Shown: positions 39,748 through 53,400 of the stretch, in pieces | How the letters are laid out: every line of letters starts with the position of its first letter | Numbering within the stretch: position 1 is the first letter of the stretch | Assembly (NCBI RefSeq): GCF_963422355.1 | Contig: NC_085096.1 | Coordinates: 2,445,783 to 2,509,782, forward strand | Direction of reading: 5' to 3' | Source of the DNA: Corticium candelabrum | Lineage: Eukaryota > Porifera > Homoscleromorpha > Homosclerophorida > Plakinidae | Length of the DNA stretch: 64,000 nucleotides | Notes under the pieces: model-generated | Databases searched by the model: none | Told to the model about the DNA's origin: nothing | What the model saw: only the letters and a program-made list of their open reading frames with translations | Made by a program: the position numbers and the translations under genes

Positions 39748-40369
39748 ATTAAGCCATCAAGAAAGACTATAAACAGACAGATGGGAAAGGATATAGACAC
39801 ACCAACATGCGTAATCCAGGCAAGACATATGTCATAACAGTGACTATACAAACCTGAAGTCCATCATAATGATACATATTCACAGCCATGGACAAGCACT
39901 AAACCTAGCACATAAATTAAATACATAAATGTTAGTCAACATTAAAATCAACTTCCATCCATATTATAAATACTAATGTGACGTTTGCCTCAGACTGACA
40001 TGCAGTAATCAACACCGTCTCAAGAGACGATCAGCTAACACGTAGCGAAAACAATTAATTCCTCACTGGCGAGATCAACAAACAAATCTTGTAGCAATCT
40101 CATCAAGAAGTGACTCATATACTGCAAGTACACATGTTATATGAGTACGTCGTCTGTCGACCTCAGTTACCTGTCTACCTGTCTGTTTGCCTGCGAGTCT
40201 GTCTGTCTATCTGTCCCCATGTAAACTCTTTATGATTTCAAATACAAAACAAAGACAAAGTAGCTACTTTGCCCGTTCAACAAACACCAACATCTACTGA
40301 GCCAACTAACAGTAACTACTATAGTCTGTATACAAATCACACAATCTCATGTCCTTGGCAATGCCTGTT

Positions 40370-40475
40370 TTTCTGTCTGTCTGTCTATCTATCCATCCAC
40401 CTGCCTGCCTTTCTGTCAGTCTGTCTGTCTGTCTATCTATCCATCCAGCCACCTGTCTGTCTGTCTGTCTGTGAC
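40370..40475. repeat. (CTGT)n/(CTAT)n/(CATC)n simple repeat
   Basis: A mixed tetranucleotide repeat, duplicated in two similar halves (TGTCTGTCTATCTATCCATC twice). Confidence 0.85.
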
Positions 40476-41064
40476 CACCCAACTACTAGCAATCCATCAG
40501 TTTGGCAATTTACTTCAAAATTATGGCACAAACCTTAACTCATCTTGTCAGCTTGTTTGCCACTCTATACAATAAACACAACAATGAGATCACGAATGAT
40601 TACATACAAACCGCACTGCCACGCAATTGTTCAGACTCAGTCCAAGCTGCGGGTTATTCTACTCTCACCGCATGCTCGTACATGCTCCACGAATAATATC
40701 AATGTACTTCATCACAGTCCAAAACAAGAAACAAACAAAGTAAACACCCACAAAAGAGTCACGCATCATATGTACTTGCATTGTACTCAATCTGTTGAAT
40801 CAATTTTGTTCAAACTTCAAAATTCTTTCAACGTTCTAACTTTAAATGTGTAAAATTTACTTAAAAATGATTTTAAAATTTTCTTAATTTTTAATATTCA
40901 AATTTTCAATTGATTGAAAATGTGACTTTACTGAATTAGTAGTACAAGTTGGTAAATCTCAGTCACAACATTGGTATACTAAGTATAGAATGCTTTGATA
41001 GCTAATCAACACTTAGTACCAACTACCACAGAACTAGCGTAGTTACCATAGTTTCCATTGAAGT

Positions 41065-41334
41065 GTGAACATGTGCTTCGCCTCGCCATTTTGTAATTCT
41101 CGCATCACCTGCAACGAATACATTTTGTCGGTAAACGATAAGACAGTACACGTCTACAAGGCTCAAAATGTCGCAGTTCTCAGAAAACTAGGCTTTTCTC
41201 GTCACCAACGCCAAAGGCGCTTTAGAGACTCTAGTCTTATACGTATAACCGTTATATCATCATCGGAACAAGGCGAAAAACGTACTCACCAAGAACAGCT
41301 CGATAAATCAGGATACTTACCGTTTACAGGTTAG
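41065..41334 (+). other. open frame of uncertain status
   Basis: An 89-codon frame from ATG, relatively CpG-rich and non-repetitive (MCFASPFCNSRITC...). It has no recognised domain, no splice partner was found, and the reverse strand is equally suggestive. It could be the 5' exon of an unseen gene or chance. Confidence 0.2.
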
Positions 41335-41706
41335 CCGCCAACTCATGAGTGAATTCGAGTATTGATATCGACGGTATGAAATACCCGTATAAGGCATACA
41401 AATTAGTTTTGATTAATTATTATTTAATATTTATTTACGTGCAAAATTTTGCTTAAGATTGATATACAGACTGAATTACCACTTATATTACGCTGTAGCG
41501 TCTACTGCAACCAATCAAAAATTTATGGACAAACAGAAAACAGACAGACAGGCAACTATGTTTACATGTACAAACAGCCATCCCGTCGTTGTCTGAACGC
41601 GTGTACGTTATTTATAATACCTCACATAATTTTTTCGTTAGAATTGCAATAAAAATCCCTACATGGCAACGAAAAAGTGACCAAAACATTCAGTCTAGTG
41701 CACATT

Positions 41707-41994
41707 CTATCGTCCCTTCTTCTTCTCTCTTTCTTTCCGCTCTTCTTTCAGCTTCTTCTTCTGTTCCTTTGCCTTTTTCTTGCCCGTTTGCAATTTTACG
41801 AGCGCAAACACAACAACTCCTTCGTCAGATAAATGAGAAACAGGACGGGAAACGATCAGGTTTGTGTCTGAACTATGATGAGAGACCAACTTCGACTTAC
41901 CTATTAAGGCAATAATAAGGATCGCCGGTAAAATAAGCAATCGGTTATCTATCGCTTGAGAATCGAGCGAATTCGGATCCTTTATCTCAACCAT
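41707..41994 (-). CDS. small single-pass membrane protein with Lys/Glu-rich tail
   Basis: 95 codons from ATG at 41,994. The sequence starts MVEIKDPNSLDSQAIDNRLL, followed by a hydrophobic segment (LLILPAILIIALIG) and, after a linker, a strongly charged C-terminus (KKKAKEQKKKLKEERKERE). A GTAAGT directly after LIIALIG could be a splice donor, so the linker may be intronic. The frame is open either way. The gene is head to head with ALG13, with 99 bp between start codons, suggesting a shared bidirectional promoter. The layout fits a small ER membrane protein. I do not recognise the family. Confidence 0.55.
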   Translation of the reverse strand: MVEIKDPNSLDSQAIDNRLLILPAILIIALIGKSKLVSHHSSDTNLIVSRPVSHLSDEGVVVFALVKLQTGKKKAKEQKKKLKEERKEREKKKGR

Positions 41995-42093
41995 TGTGAA
42001 AAGACACGTCAGTCTAGTGCATACATAAGGTCCCGTATTTTGTACAATTACCCGTAGAGAATACAAGTCAACTGTATAATTTTTATCTTTACA
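41995..42093. promoter_or_regulatory. putative bidirectional promoter
   Basis: Only 99 bp separate the divergent start codons of the small membrane-protein gene and ALG13. The promoter of each must overlap this interval or the other gene. No motif was identified with confidence. Confidence 0.5.
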
Positions 42094-43530
42094 ATGGCGA
42101 CGGTTTTTGTCACTGTCGGCACTACTAAGTTCGATGAACTAATAGAAACTGTTACTTCCGACAGTATCAAGAAGGTGAGTGTGACCTCTCTCACAATTGT
42201 ATCGAGTTACACATTTTTATGCAATTCCAATACAAATTTGTAATTTATATGATGTATTTGAAACGCCTAGGTACTGTTGGAAAGAGATTATGACAGATTG
42301 CTGCTGCAGATTGGACGAGGAAGCTTTGAACCAGTCAGCAGCAAAGACTCTTCTTTTGTGGTTGAATCGTACCAGTTCAAGAATTCTTTGTCAGTTGACT
42401 TGCAAGAAGCAAAACTTGTTATCAGCCATGCAGGTGACTGTTGCAATTATATACGTCTCTTAGTTAACTGAATGGATTAAATTATTGTATTGGAGGGAAT
42501 CATGCATCTCACAATACACTAACTAGACGGTTGTATTGAGGGAGGCATCTCTTTGTACCTAGGCTATTGTATTGGAGGGATGCATCTCACAGTACACTAG
42601 ACTATTGTATTGGAGGGATGCATCTCACAATACTCTTGAGTCTAGACTATTGTATTGGAGGGATGCATCTCACTATACTCTTGAGTCTACGTTATTGTAT
42701 TGGATGGATGCACCTCACAGTACACTAGATTGTATTGGAGGGATGCATCTCACAATATACTAGACTATTGTATTGGAGGGATGCATCTCACAATACTCTT
42801 GAGTCTAGACTATTGTATTAGAGGGATGCACCTCACGGTACACTAGATTGTATTGGAGGGATGCATCTCACAATACACTAGATAGACTATTGTATTGGAG
42901 GGATGCATCTCACAACTATTGTATTGGAGAGATGCATCTCTCAATACATTAGACTACTGCATAAGAGAGATGCATCGCTTAACATTATGGGAGAGACAAA
43001 TTGCAGTAGTAAGCCGGCCATAAGTCTTGTTGATATATTGATTGCCGTTCATAGGTGCAGGATGTATACTAGAGACACTAGATGTTGGAAAACCTCTCGT
43101 TGTTGTTGTGAACGAGAAACTAATGGACAACCATCAATTTGAATTAGCACGACGACTTCACAAAGACAACCACCTATTGTACTGCACATGCAAGTGAGTA
43201 CAACAGGCATCTTGATGCTGATAAACACATAAATAAAATAAATCGTACTCATTAAATTATGGCTGCCCACTACATGAATTCTTATCTACGCTAATACTGA
43301 TACAATCAGGTTACCCACACTAATAATTATTTAATGTATTAAGTGACTGTGTATGGTCTGTTGTATTTTATTGTATTGCATTGATGAGATGGCATCGTGT
43401 CTGTGTTAGCACTCTTGAAGATACACTGAGGACAATGGATCTCTCATCCCTGCGCCCGTTCAACCGTGGGCATCCCGAGAAATTGGGCTCATATCTAGAC
43501 TCAGTCATGGGACATTCCAGCACAGAGTAA
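42094..43530 (+). CDS. ALG13: UDP-N-acetylglucosamine transferase subunit ALG13
   Basis: Four exons, 42094-42174, 42271-42433, 43055-43193 and 43410-43530, join in phases 0, 1 and 2 and give 167 residues, the usual length of the short ALG13 form. It starts [18 protein letters not shown], the glycosyltransferase-family-28 N-terminal motif. It continues with VISHAGAG (split across exons 2/3), [16 protein letters not shown] and [15 protein letters not shown], all hallmark ALG13 positions for UDP-GlcNAc binding. With ALG14, its membrane anchor on the ER cytosolic face, ALG13 adds the second GlcNAc to dolichol-PP-GlcNAc in N-glycan assembly (established). Intron 2 is filled by a minisatellite. No OTU/Tudor extension is present. 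Confidence 0.95.
42480..42990 (+). repeat. GATGCATC minisatellite in ALG13 intron 2
   Basis: About 11-12 units of roughly 38-45 bp of the form TATTGTATTGGAGGGATGCATCTCACAATAC...CTAGAC. Each unit is itself partly palindromic around GATGCATC. Unit lengths vary because some carry an extra CTTGAGT. Confidence 0.9.
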
Positions 43531-44473
43531 CAATCATTTCTACAATTATCAGAATACTAGTTTATTACCAATAAAAATTTGAATTTTTGAAAACGATTTT
43601 TAATGAGCTTTGTTGATAACAAGTTGCCAACAAATTATTAATATTTAATTAATTAAGTCAGAGGCACGTGACTGTGTGGGTATCGACATTGTAGGAAATT
43701 TGTAGCATCAGTGCTGCAAGTACAAATTTCTTTGAGTTGTGAGATGCACATGTTGCTGTCAGTGTATGTCTCCATATCATTGCAGTAGCCAATACAACAT
43801 GCTGACCTTCACCCGACCATTTAAGATCACGTGACTACAATGTCTGTAGGCAAAGCTTCACTTTGATTTTCCATGTTTGCAATGCAACATAGATTTTGTC
43901 GAAAACGTAAAGCATACAAGTAACTGTTTCCATTCTTTGTGTTTCTCATCCACAACTCTGGGGACTTGATTGACAGTTTTGACTGTAGCAGTTTGCCTGG
44001 TTTTGTGTTCTTTGGTTGTGTGTTGTTTATTGATTAGAGTTTTAAGTATTACAATACATCAGATATGAAAATAGTGTTTCAACTCACTATAGGCATATGA
44101 CAAAGATAAGAAAAAACATTTTTGCTAAATAGTTCAACCAAAAGCAAAAAATGTATAGGCCGAAAGGTGCTCAGAGCACCGACATCCAGTTACAGTTGAG
44201 AACGCATTTCGGGAACGTATGTCGTACATGCACGTGGAGCAAATTTACCCAAAATAGCATTTCATGACCCAATCGAACAACAAAGTGCATTGAGCTCATT
44301 TTGAACTGGAACGTCTACTGTGGCGGCTTCCATACAAGTTCGCTAGGAACAATTTACGCCTAACATGTCCTATTCACTGCACATGACCTTCGAACACTTG
44401 ACTATCAATATCAACAAAATCAATGACAACGAAGACAACAAGAACTGTTTCGGTCTCTAACCGCGCAGACATG
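43531..44473. other. intergenic stretch between ALG13 and SAFB-like
   Basis: No gene was seen. ALG13 and the SAFB-like gene converge here, so the interval holds both 3' flanks. AATTAATTAAG-type AT runs near 43,640. Confidence 0.5.
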
Positions 44474-44827
44474 TTACATTTGATGTTGGTATCCTGCGGG
44501 ATTGAACCTGTCGTGTCCGGGCATGCGAGCCATTGGATGCATCCCGGGCCGCATCATCGGTCGCATTCCAAACGGAGATGTGAAACGAGTCAGTGCCATT
44601 GCCGGGTGGGGTCTTATCATGGCGGCAGGATGAGGGAATGGGGCTGCACCCATGTTGTAACGTGGCGTGTCCGTCTTCATCATTTGTTGTGCGAACAATG
44701 CGAGTTCTGATGCCGATTTTGGATTGGCTCCTGGTGCGTGAGATGGAGGAGGTGGCGGTCCTATGGTAGAAGGAATAATCAAAACTGGACACAGACATAG
44801 ACACACAGAAACAGACACACAACACAC

Positions 44828-44860
<33 letters not shown>

Positions 44861-46082
44861 CTCGTCCTCTTTGAGTAACTGAAACGGTCGATCTCTGCGC
44901 CGGCCTCGGTGGGCCACCAAAATCTTTCTTTGCTACTGGCTTAGCGGTGGTTGCTTTCTTCTCTGTCTTCCTTTCAATTGCTGGAGCAACCCTCTTCTTG
45001 ACAGCTTCTCTGCCTCTGCCTCTGCCTCCTCCTCCTACTGCTGCCACTGCTCCTCCTCCTCTCCCGCCTCCCCTGGTTCCTCCCTCTGCTCTCCCACCTC
45101 CCGATTGCTGAAGTGCGGCTAAAGCGGCCACAGCTGCTGGATCCCTGCCATGCATCCCGTGTGCTGCATTTGCTAGACGTTTCAGTGTGATAGGATCGAG
45201 ACCCGTAATTCCTGTACCGCCAAACTTTGGCTGCACATTCATCTCAAACGAGGTGCTCTCTTCGGCCGGGGGAGCATCATATGACTGCGCCTGTTGCTCC
45301 TCGATTTGTTCTCTGCTGGCAATCTTGCCCAACAAGTCGAGTTGATTCTGAGTGATCTCTTCAAAGAGATTGCCTTGGGTTGCCTGGTTGCCGTGGCCAT
45401 GTGGCCAACGAGAGCGACCAGACGGTGCACCTTTCATTCTGGGAGGATGATCGGCTATAGAGATAAACATTATAATAAATTTGATAAGGAGAGATAAGAT
45501 CACAACGAAGCCTGAGAAGATAAACAAGCAGAGAGACAAACAGAAGCATGGACAGACATGTGAATAGGCACACAGATCAATAGACAATCAAGTAACAGCC
45601 AGACCAAGAGCGATAGGCATGCAGAATCTGACTGATGGAAACAACAAACACGAGTGACTACATTGCAATTGCTTATGCTTACATTCGTAATACGCCCCGG
45701 GAGGATGGTGTGGGGGTGAGATGTCTTCGACTTGTCTCACGTTCCTCATGTGTTGATCGGCTTGCTCAGCTCTGCTCCATTCGTTTCGTGCCACTCGCTT
45801 CCTCTCGGGCTCAAATCCCATCGCGACAGAGTTGGTTGGGCCTCGTTTCCTCCTCATTTCCCACTCCCTTTCACGCTCCCTTTCTCTCTCTCGCTGCAAG
45901 GAGATTTCCATCTCACGCTCCATGCGCTCTCGTTCACGTCTTGCTTTGGTGGCAGCTCGTCGAACACTCTCCTGCTTCGCACGAAGACGCTCCTTCTCGG
46001 CAGCAAGTTCTCGAATCTCTCGTTCCCGTTGGAGACGTTCACGCTCCTGAGAAGAGAGTTGATAAAAAAGGTGTGTGTGTGT

Positions 46083-46164
<82 letters not shown>

Positions 46165-49100
46165 TGTACCTCTTCTTGTTGCCGTCGTTGTCTTTCCAGT
46201 TCCTTGATTTTTTCTCGTTCTCTTTCCCTCTCTCGTTCTAGTTGCTTCAACTTCTCTCGTTCTCTTTGCCGCTCGCGTTCCATTTCCCGTCGTTCAATCT
46301 CTCGTCGTTTCTGCAGTTCGTGCTCTCGTTGACGATCTAGCTCTCGTTGTCGCTCAGCTTCTCGTCTCTCCAATTCTCTCTGCAATAGAAGCAAAGTGAT
46401 TTCGTATGGTAGTTGACCAAAATAGCCCACACACCAATGTGTTGTAACATGCATCCCTCTACTACAAGAGTCTAGAGTATTGAGAGATGCATCCTTTCAA
46501 TACTATAGTCTAGTATTGTGAGATGCATCCCTCGAATCCAATAGTCTAGTGTATTGTGAGATGCATCCCTACAATACAATAGTCAAGAGATGCATTCCTC
46601 CTAGACACTAGCCGACTAAGAAATAAAGTATTGTGACATGCATCCTACTACAACACAATAGACTTCCATCGTTCACCATAATTAACCTACAACCACAAAT
46701 GCCTTCCCACCTGCACTTCTCGTTTTTCCTTTTCCTTCTGTCTTTCAAACTCTCTCCTCTCAACCTCTCTGGCTTCTCGCTGTCTCGCACGTTCTTCAAT
46801 GAAACGTCTCTCTCGAGCCAACCTAAAGCCCATAACAGAACTGAATTCAAGACAACAGCAAGAGTGTCCGTGCACACGCGCATAAAACAATTTGTATGAA
46901 TAAAGGAACAGTGAGCTTGAGGCACTCTAGCTTGGTTCACTGATGTGTTAGCATAACTGCCAGTCAATGTTCAAAATAAGTGACATCCTACTGTAAAAGC
47001 GTGTCATTGTATTACACCAGACCATCTGCATACCTCAATCTTTCATCTTCTTCCGGATCAAAAAGTGGACGTCGCTCCATCTGAATTGGAGGCCCCAGCC
47101 GATCTCTAATAGAGACAGGTTGTGGTCTCACAGGTGGGCCAAGTCGCTCCCTCAAGTCAGGTTCTCTGATCCGATCTCGATCAGCATCAAGACTGCTGTG
47201 TCTTCTTCGTTCTGTACGATCCTATAACAAAAAGCCAGAAATCAATATCATGCAGACCCACAAGAGATCAACAGCTAGTCAGAGGATCAAGAGGAATACA
47301 ACTAACAGATACTGAACATTATAAGAAGACAGCAAGTCATGCACACAGCATGTACGTTCTATTGGCTTTCTGTCTATCTGTGTGCAGGCGATGTTTGTGT
47401 GCCTGCATATCTAACTGTAGCGCAAACATGCAGGTGTACAAATAGACAAACATGGCCAAAAGAAAAAACCGAGAAAACAAACAAACAGACATAATAGAAA
47501 CTGAGAACTCGAAACCACACCAGACAACAGGTATAATATAGCTCACTCTTTCAACATGTCGGCTACGTCGTGTTGAAGTCCTCGACAATTGCTTCTCGTC
47601 TCGAGCGTCGCTCAACTCAACGATCCTATCGGGTCTCGACGAAGAACGAGACTGACCTGCAGGAGGGTGGACTGGAGACGGCTTAGAGCGAGACGACCGA
47701 GGAGCTAAAAAATCAGAAACAATATGACATCTTTGTAGTTTTAGATAAAAGCATCTTGACACTATAATGGTCAAACATATTTAGGCATGTAACCCTCCAT
47801 TACAACAATTGATAGTACGACCGAGATACATCCCTATATCATAGTAAAACACCAAAGATCTTTTGCTGTTGTCGTGTTTTTCTGCCGCCAACCCAAATAC
47901 GGAATCTAAAGCTACATTTGTAGTACCCAGGAATACAAACGACTTGCCTGGCTTTGCTCCAAATGGCTTTTTCTTTGGAAGAGGTCTACGAGTAGTAGTA
48001 GATCTCCTTGTGTTTCTTTGGGCGCTAGTACTGCTCAGGTTTTGTGTCGAAGAGGTTCCTGATTTCGTGTTCGTAGCTGGCTTTTGCACTGCACCGGCAA
48101 TAATCTTGTTGGTATCCAGTTTACCCTGAAATGAACACAACCACTATACAAGAAACCAAGCAAACAGATCAACAGACTAAGACCGACCAACAAACAAATT
48201 AGACAGACAAACATACTATATTGCAATCCTTTTGCTAACCTTTTCTACCAAAATCAGACGACCATGCAGTTCAGTCCTATGAAGGCTCTGAATACACTTC
48301 GTCGCATCAGCTGCTTCCTTCATTGTCAGAATGCCATAGTGCTTCTCTCGATTCTTAGGATGAGCCACTATCTTTGCCGATAGCACCTATAAAGCAGGCA
48401 ACACTCAAATGAGACATTAGCAGGACTCAAAATTAACGGGCGTTTGCACCCGTAAAAGAGTTCATTGTGCTCATAGTTTGGCAGATTTTACCGTACTGGT
48501 GCAAATCATTGCGCCTAGTTGTAAATCAAGAACTTGCTTGCGAAGGACAGTCTCACGATGTAGACTTCTAATAATGCCTTAATTAAAAGTTAGATTTACA
48601 ACTACAACCATTCGTAGTACCCTTTCTAGTGTACGAACACTGTACACACAACGCATGCATTATAATTAGTCTCGATCCCCAGACCTGTGCAGCTGCCTGT
48701 TGGCATACGCAAAGCTTAGCGTGCTTTACTAGTAGAAGCAGACGACTGTTTCTGGATAGTGAAGTATAATTACTTGGCTTCTTCTATTAAACTACAAGAG
48801 TAAGTGTTGTTGTTCTAATCACGCTTGAGAATGCTTTGCAAAACATCTTCTTTCAGGTATTGAACATTGCAATGGCGAAACACATGACAGTCTCCAGGTT
48901 GATCATTTAGCGATATATCTATGTCCTCAAGACATGCCTGTTGGATTAGTATCTGTGACGACTTACGATGACAGCAAGTGCTTTTTTCCAATTCGTGAGT
49001 ACTTTGGCCTTCTAGAGATCACGAGATGGTACTTTTTTTTATGCCAATTCAGAGGGAAGTTGCAAGCACTTGCGCCGACGAAAAATTCTTAATTTCGAGC

Positions 49101-50456
49101 CCTGCCTTAGTATTACATGGTGCAATTGAATACATAAGATTGTCGTATAGGAGAGATGCCTCTCTCAATGTGTTTAGACTCATTGTAATGGAGGAATGCA
49201 TCTCACAGTAACCTAGACTATTGTATTGGAGAGATGCATCCCTCAATACACTAGGCTACTGTATCAGTGAGATGCATCTCTCAATACATTAAACTGTATT
49301 AGAGAGATGCATCTCTTAATGCACATTTGCAAGACACCTTCCTAACCAATAAAGCATCACTCACCACTCCAAACTGACTGAAGTGTGCCTTCAAGTCATT
49401 CGCCCTTGTTGTGGTGGCAATATTCCTCACCCACAACGAACATCCATGTTTTGCAGCCAGATCAACCCCGGTCGTCTTCTCTGTCGAAGTAGCTTCTGAT
49501 TTCTTCATCACCACAAGACCCTTGCTACTGGGTGACTTACCTGCTTGTTTTTTCGCTTTCACTTGATTCCCGCTAAAATCCAAAAAACACAAATTACCAC
49601 TCCACTAACAACAAGACATTATACATCAAAGTAACACGATACTGTTGGCATGGTAACTCTAACTGAAAGCAAACAGTGAAACTCTGACATAGAAATCCCA
49701 GACCACAGTTGATAGCAACTTTATTGATAAGGTGTTGTGTCCTGTTGAATCAATGTGACGAGATTCACACACACCAACCTTTCAGCACTGACGGCGATTT
49801 CTTTGCTTCCACTTCTGGCCTTCGTATTCTCTGCTGTAACTGCTTCCATCTCATCTCCTGTCTCTTCATCTTCAATTTTGGGATTTAAGGCATATTTCTC
49901 ATCTGCTCCTGGATAGATAAGGAGATGATCTTCTTCAAAATCTAATTGCTCCATCTCGGAAATCTCTTGTTCAAGGGCACTGTTCATGATCAATGAACTA
50001 CGCTTGGAATCTTCATCTCTGGCCTTCTTTTCTGATGCTGTTGCTCCAGCCAATTCATCTGGTTTTGTTGATTCATAGGAGAAAAGTGAGGTGTGAGATT
50101 CTGGGCCTTCTTCAGGTGTTCCAGGTGGTGTGTCATCTTCTTGAGTTTGTGTTGATGGGTCAACTGTGGGTTGGCAAAGAGGAGAGACAGACAAAAAGTC
50201 AGAGGATTGACTCAACACATCAATCATGAAACCAGTCGAAAATGGTAAATACACCACAAACTCACATGACCACATTCACACTGAATTACTTCTATATCCA
50301 TGCACAAAGACACAAAACGAACATGCATGTACATAGACATACAAGCTGACACAAATTGGTAACAAATAAACAAACAAACAAACGAACAGACAGACAAACA
50401 AACACACAGACAGATAGACAGACAAACACACACAAGCCCACCCACCCGTGCGCGCG

Positions 50457-50493
<37 letters not shown>

Positions 50494-53400
50494 TGACAAA
50501 TAGGACGACAAATACTTTAGTCTCAAACTGGACTGTTCTGCCAGCTGGCTCTACCACATGCACACCCTCTGTATATACTATACAAACGTCATTTTGAAAC
50601 ATTCACTATCTTGACAGTAACACAACATCTCAAGTACAGTAACACCATAGATCACAAAACTAGATGTTTTTCTAAAAAAACAAGTGACTGCCTGTGACTT
50701 GCTCTGTCAAGAAACAAGTCATCAACAACACCAAGCAATGTGGTCGGTCCACCAATCAGCCACTTTGTCAACATCCTGGTACTCCATCTAATGCCCAGGC
50801 TTCTCACTGCAGCATGGTAGCGTGGCGCGCCACCACGCTCCAGTAGGAGTGCGCCATGCTCAGAAACGGTAGATATGAGCCCAAAGTTCGACAGCTAGGG
50901 AATGTATAGGAATTCCACACTACAGTACTGAAACACAATACTATATTACTTAGTAAAGGTGACATTAGCCACAAATCCAGTCTCTTACAAACGAACGCGG
51001 GATAATGGCCTAGCTCCAGAGACGTGTACAGTACTGTAATCGTGTTGATTGTAGTCCCAGATGCGCTGCCATTGATAGTAGTCCCAAATGCTCTTCCCGT
51101 GACACGGAAAGCACACCTCTTGTCCGAGAAGTGTAGCATCTAGAATCTACTCTAGGCTACTTGTAGTCATGACTTCTTGCGAATCAACAATATTGGTCCA
51201 TGCACGTCAATCAACGCCTGACTAGACAGACTTTCTGTAGTCGTCCATGAAACTTGCATGCGCAACCTATGAACATCGCCAGAAGGGCTTAGTGGCGACC
51301 AAAGTTGATTTCCTTGCCAGGGCACTTGAACGTATGTTACACGCAATAGCTACAACGTAAAATATACCTCACTTAACATCAGCTCAAGTACGCATGCCCG
51401 ACTTGGACTGTTCAACTGTAGAGCAGCCTGCAAGCGTAGTGGACCCACGCATCCCGCGATGCTCCCAAAAATCTCTAGAGATGACCCTGAATGCCTGTTG
51501 CTACTATACTCAAAGTTAAACAACTTCTCAATGACTGTATCTCTCGCTGGCATAGTCAGGGCTTCATTCTTAGGAGCGTGCTCCTGAAGATTCGGTCCTC
51601 CTTGGAAGTGTGAATCAGTAAAGAATCTCCACTGACAATGCCATGCCAGTCGCAGTGGTGCGACGTTGAGACTCCAAGAGTGGACTATATGCGCATGCTT
51701 CACTTGATGGCAGACTGCTTCTGCAATCTCGATGTCTCAAGCAACTGCTGCGTCTCGTCTACTGTTCAACTGCCAACATTTCTTAGTTGGAAAGTATCAG
51801 ATGTACTGGTTACAAAGCAACGGTGCAAGATGACAAGGAATATGCTGTGAAAATCTGGTGCAAATCGTGCACAGGGTACTCACCTAAAATTCTACGAGAA
51901 CCTCAACTACAAGAACAGACAAAACAAGACAGCAAGAAGTTCGTTACTAAAACAGACGTTGTTACAAAGCACACAATCAATTTGCCATCACTGGTAGGTC
52001 AATACTAGAACGTTGGAGATGACTCGTAAGTGTTACCGTGACAGTTTTAGACACACAAGATCAAGCCGGACTGCCAAAAGGAGTTAGGGGAAGTGGAAGT
52101 AGATGGTGAAGTCATACCTGCAAATCAAACCTTTTGAAGCCTTTTTTTGGTTCTGTCAAGTTGACTAACTCGGCAGTAATAATATAAATGTTGATTAAAA
52201 TTACCACTTGCCTACTGCTCCCCTAAACTGCTTTAGGGGGACGATTGATTGCTCTCGTCAGTTTTTCAAAAATGAAGCCCTGCATAGTGCGGTGTAGGAA
52301 CAAAGACACTGACCAGTGTAGGGCTGAAATTGCAAACCTTCATATCTAATACTTTTTATGACAAGCTCCCAACAACACATAGTTAATGGCATCTAACAGA
52401 CAAGTCACTAATGTGATGTTCTTATAGCCATAGAGATCAACAAGTAACAGTCAATACAAACAACGGTGTACAGATCAAGATGCCCAAACAAACTCCCTTA
52501 ACACTATGTCCAGCACTGCAACATAAATAAACACTGCCTTGCAAAGACATAATATCTCCGCCGTTCACTAAGTCTACTAAGTAACAAAGGAAGGATACAT
52601 AACGTACTGTACACACGGCTATTCCATGATCTCTACAGTATAAAATTCTACTCTGCTGACTAGCTACTGTACATACAGGGCAACACAAACATGCATAATG
52701 CAAGTCAAAACACACATACATTAGCACATTAAGGAAATTACACAGACAGATGAACATCGGGCATAAGACTGACAACATCCTATGTGTCTGTATTGACACT
52801 CAGGCATGTAGGTAGCTTGCTTATCTCCATTTGAAATTGCCAAGCACATTTTCTTCCATTGAAAATTAGAAATAAATAGAAATCAACCGATAAGATGACT
52901 GACATGTAAACAACATCACTTCACAGATATATGACATTCGACATGTCAGCATGAGCACCAGAGAGATATATCATATCTACCTGTGAAATCTCGAGCAGAC
53001 GGTTCCTCAACCTTCCAACGAATGAAGGACACGACAACTTACCACAAATGCAATACAACAAATTGCAGGTCAAGGTCTCACTAGAATAACTTGTTCGGAA
53101 CTTCCATCTTCATACTCCATGTGCTCGCTTTCTATTCCCTCGGCAACTTCAACGAGAACGTCTTCACCATGCATGATAATGTCATCCATGTCTTCAGATT
53201 TCATCTCGGCGTAGTCTTCGTCGATAACTAAGTTTGATTCTCTAAATTCAGACTCTGGACTTTCGCATCTCAATTCATAACGTAAGCCAGTCAACCGGGA
53301 CGCATTTGCCTCTTGTTCTCTCTTGACTCTTTCTCTATTCTCTGTTGGCTCACTGCTGGATCTTAACCGTCTTCTGTTAGCATTGTCACTAGACAATGAT

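Larger units (their letters stand above)
38299..41040. other. repeat-rich intergenic stretch
   Basis: Contains (CAAA/CAGA)n-like low-complexity DNA (39,000-39,190), two (TG)n tracts and CTGT/CTAT-rich runs at 40,165-40,215 and 40,370-40,475. An open frame at 39,388-39,645 between the TG tracts (LLKLCGCLAVAGLLAKMVLE...) has non-repetitive composition, but I cannot support it as a gene. Confidence 0.5.

Noticed and set aside
42480-42990. CRISPR-like array of repeats
   Set aside because: Units are contiguous and variable with no unique spacers, and they lie in an intron of an animal gene; it is a minisatellite.
51350-51703. 117-codon minus-strand frame in the large SAFB-like intron
   Set aside because: No domain, no splice context and no support beyond length.
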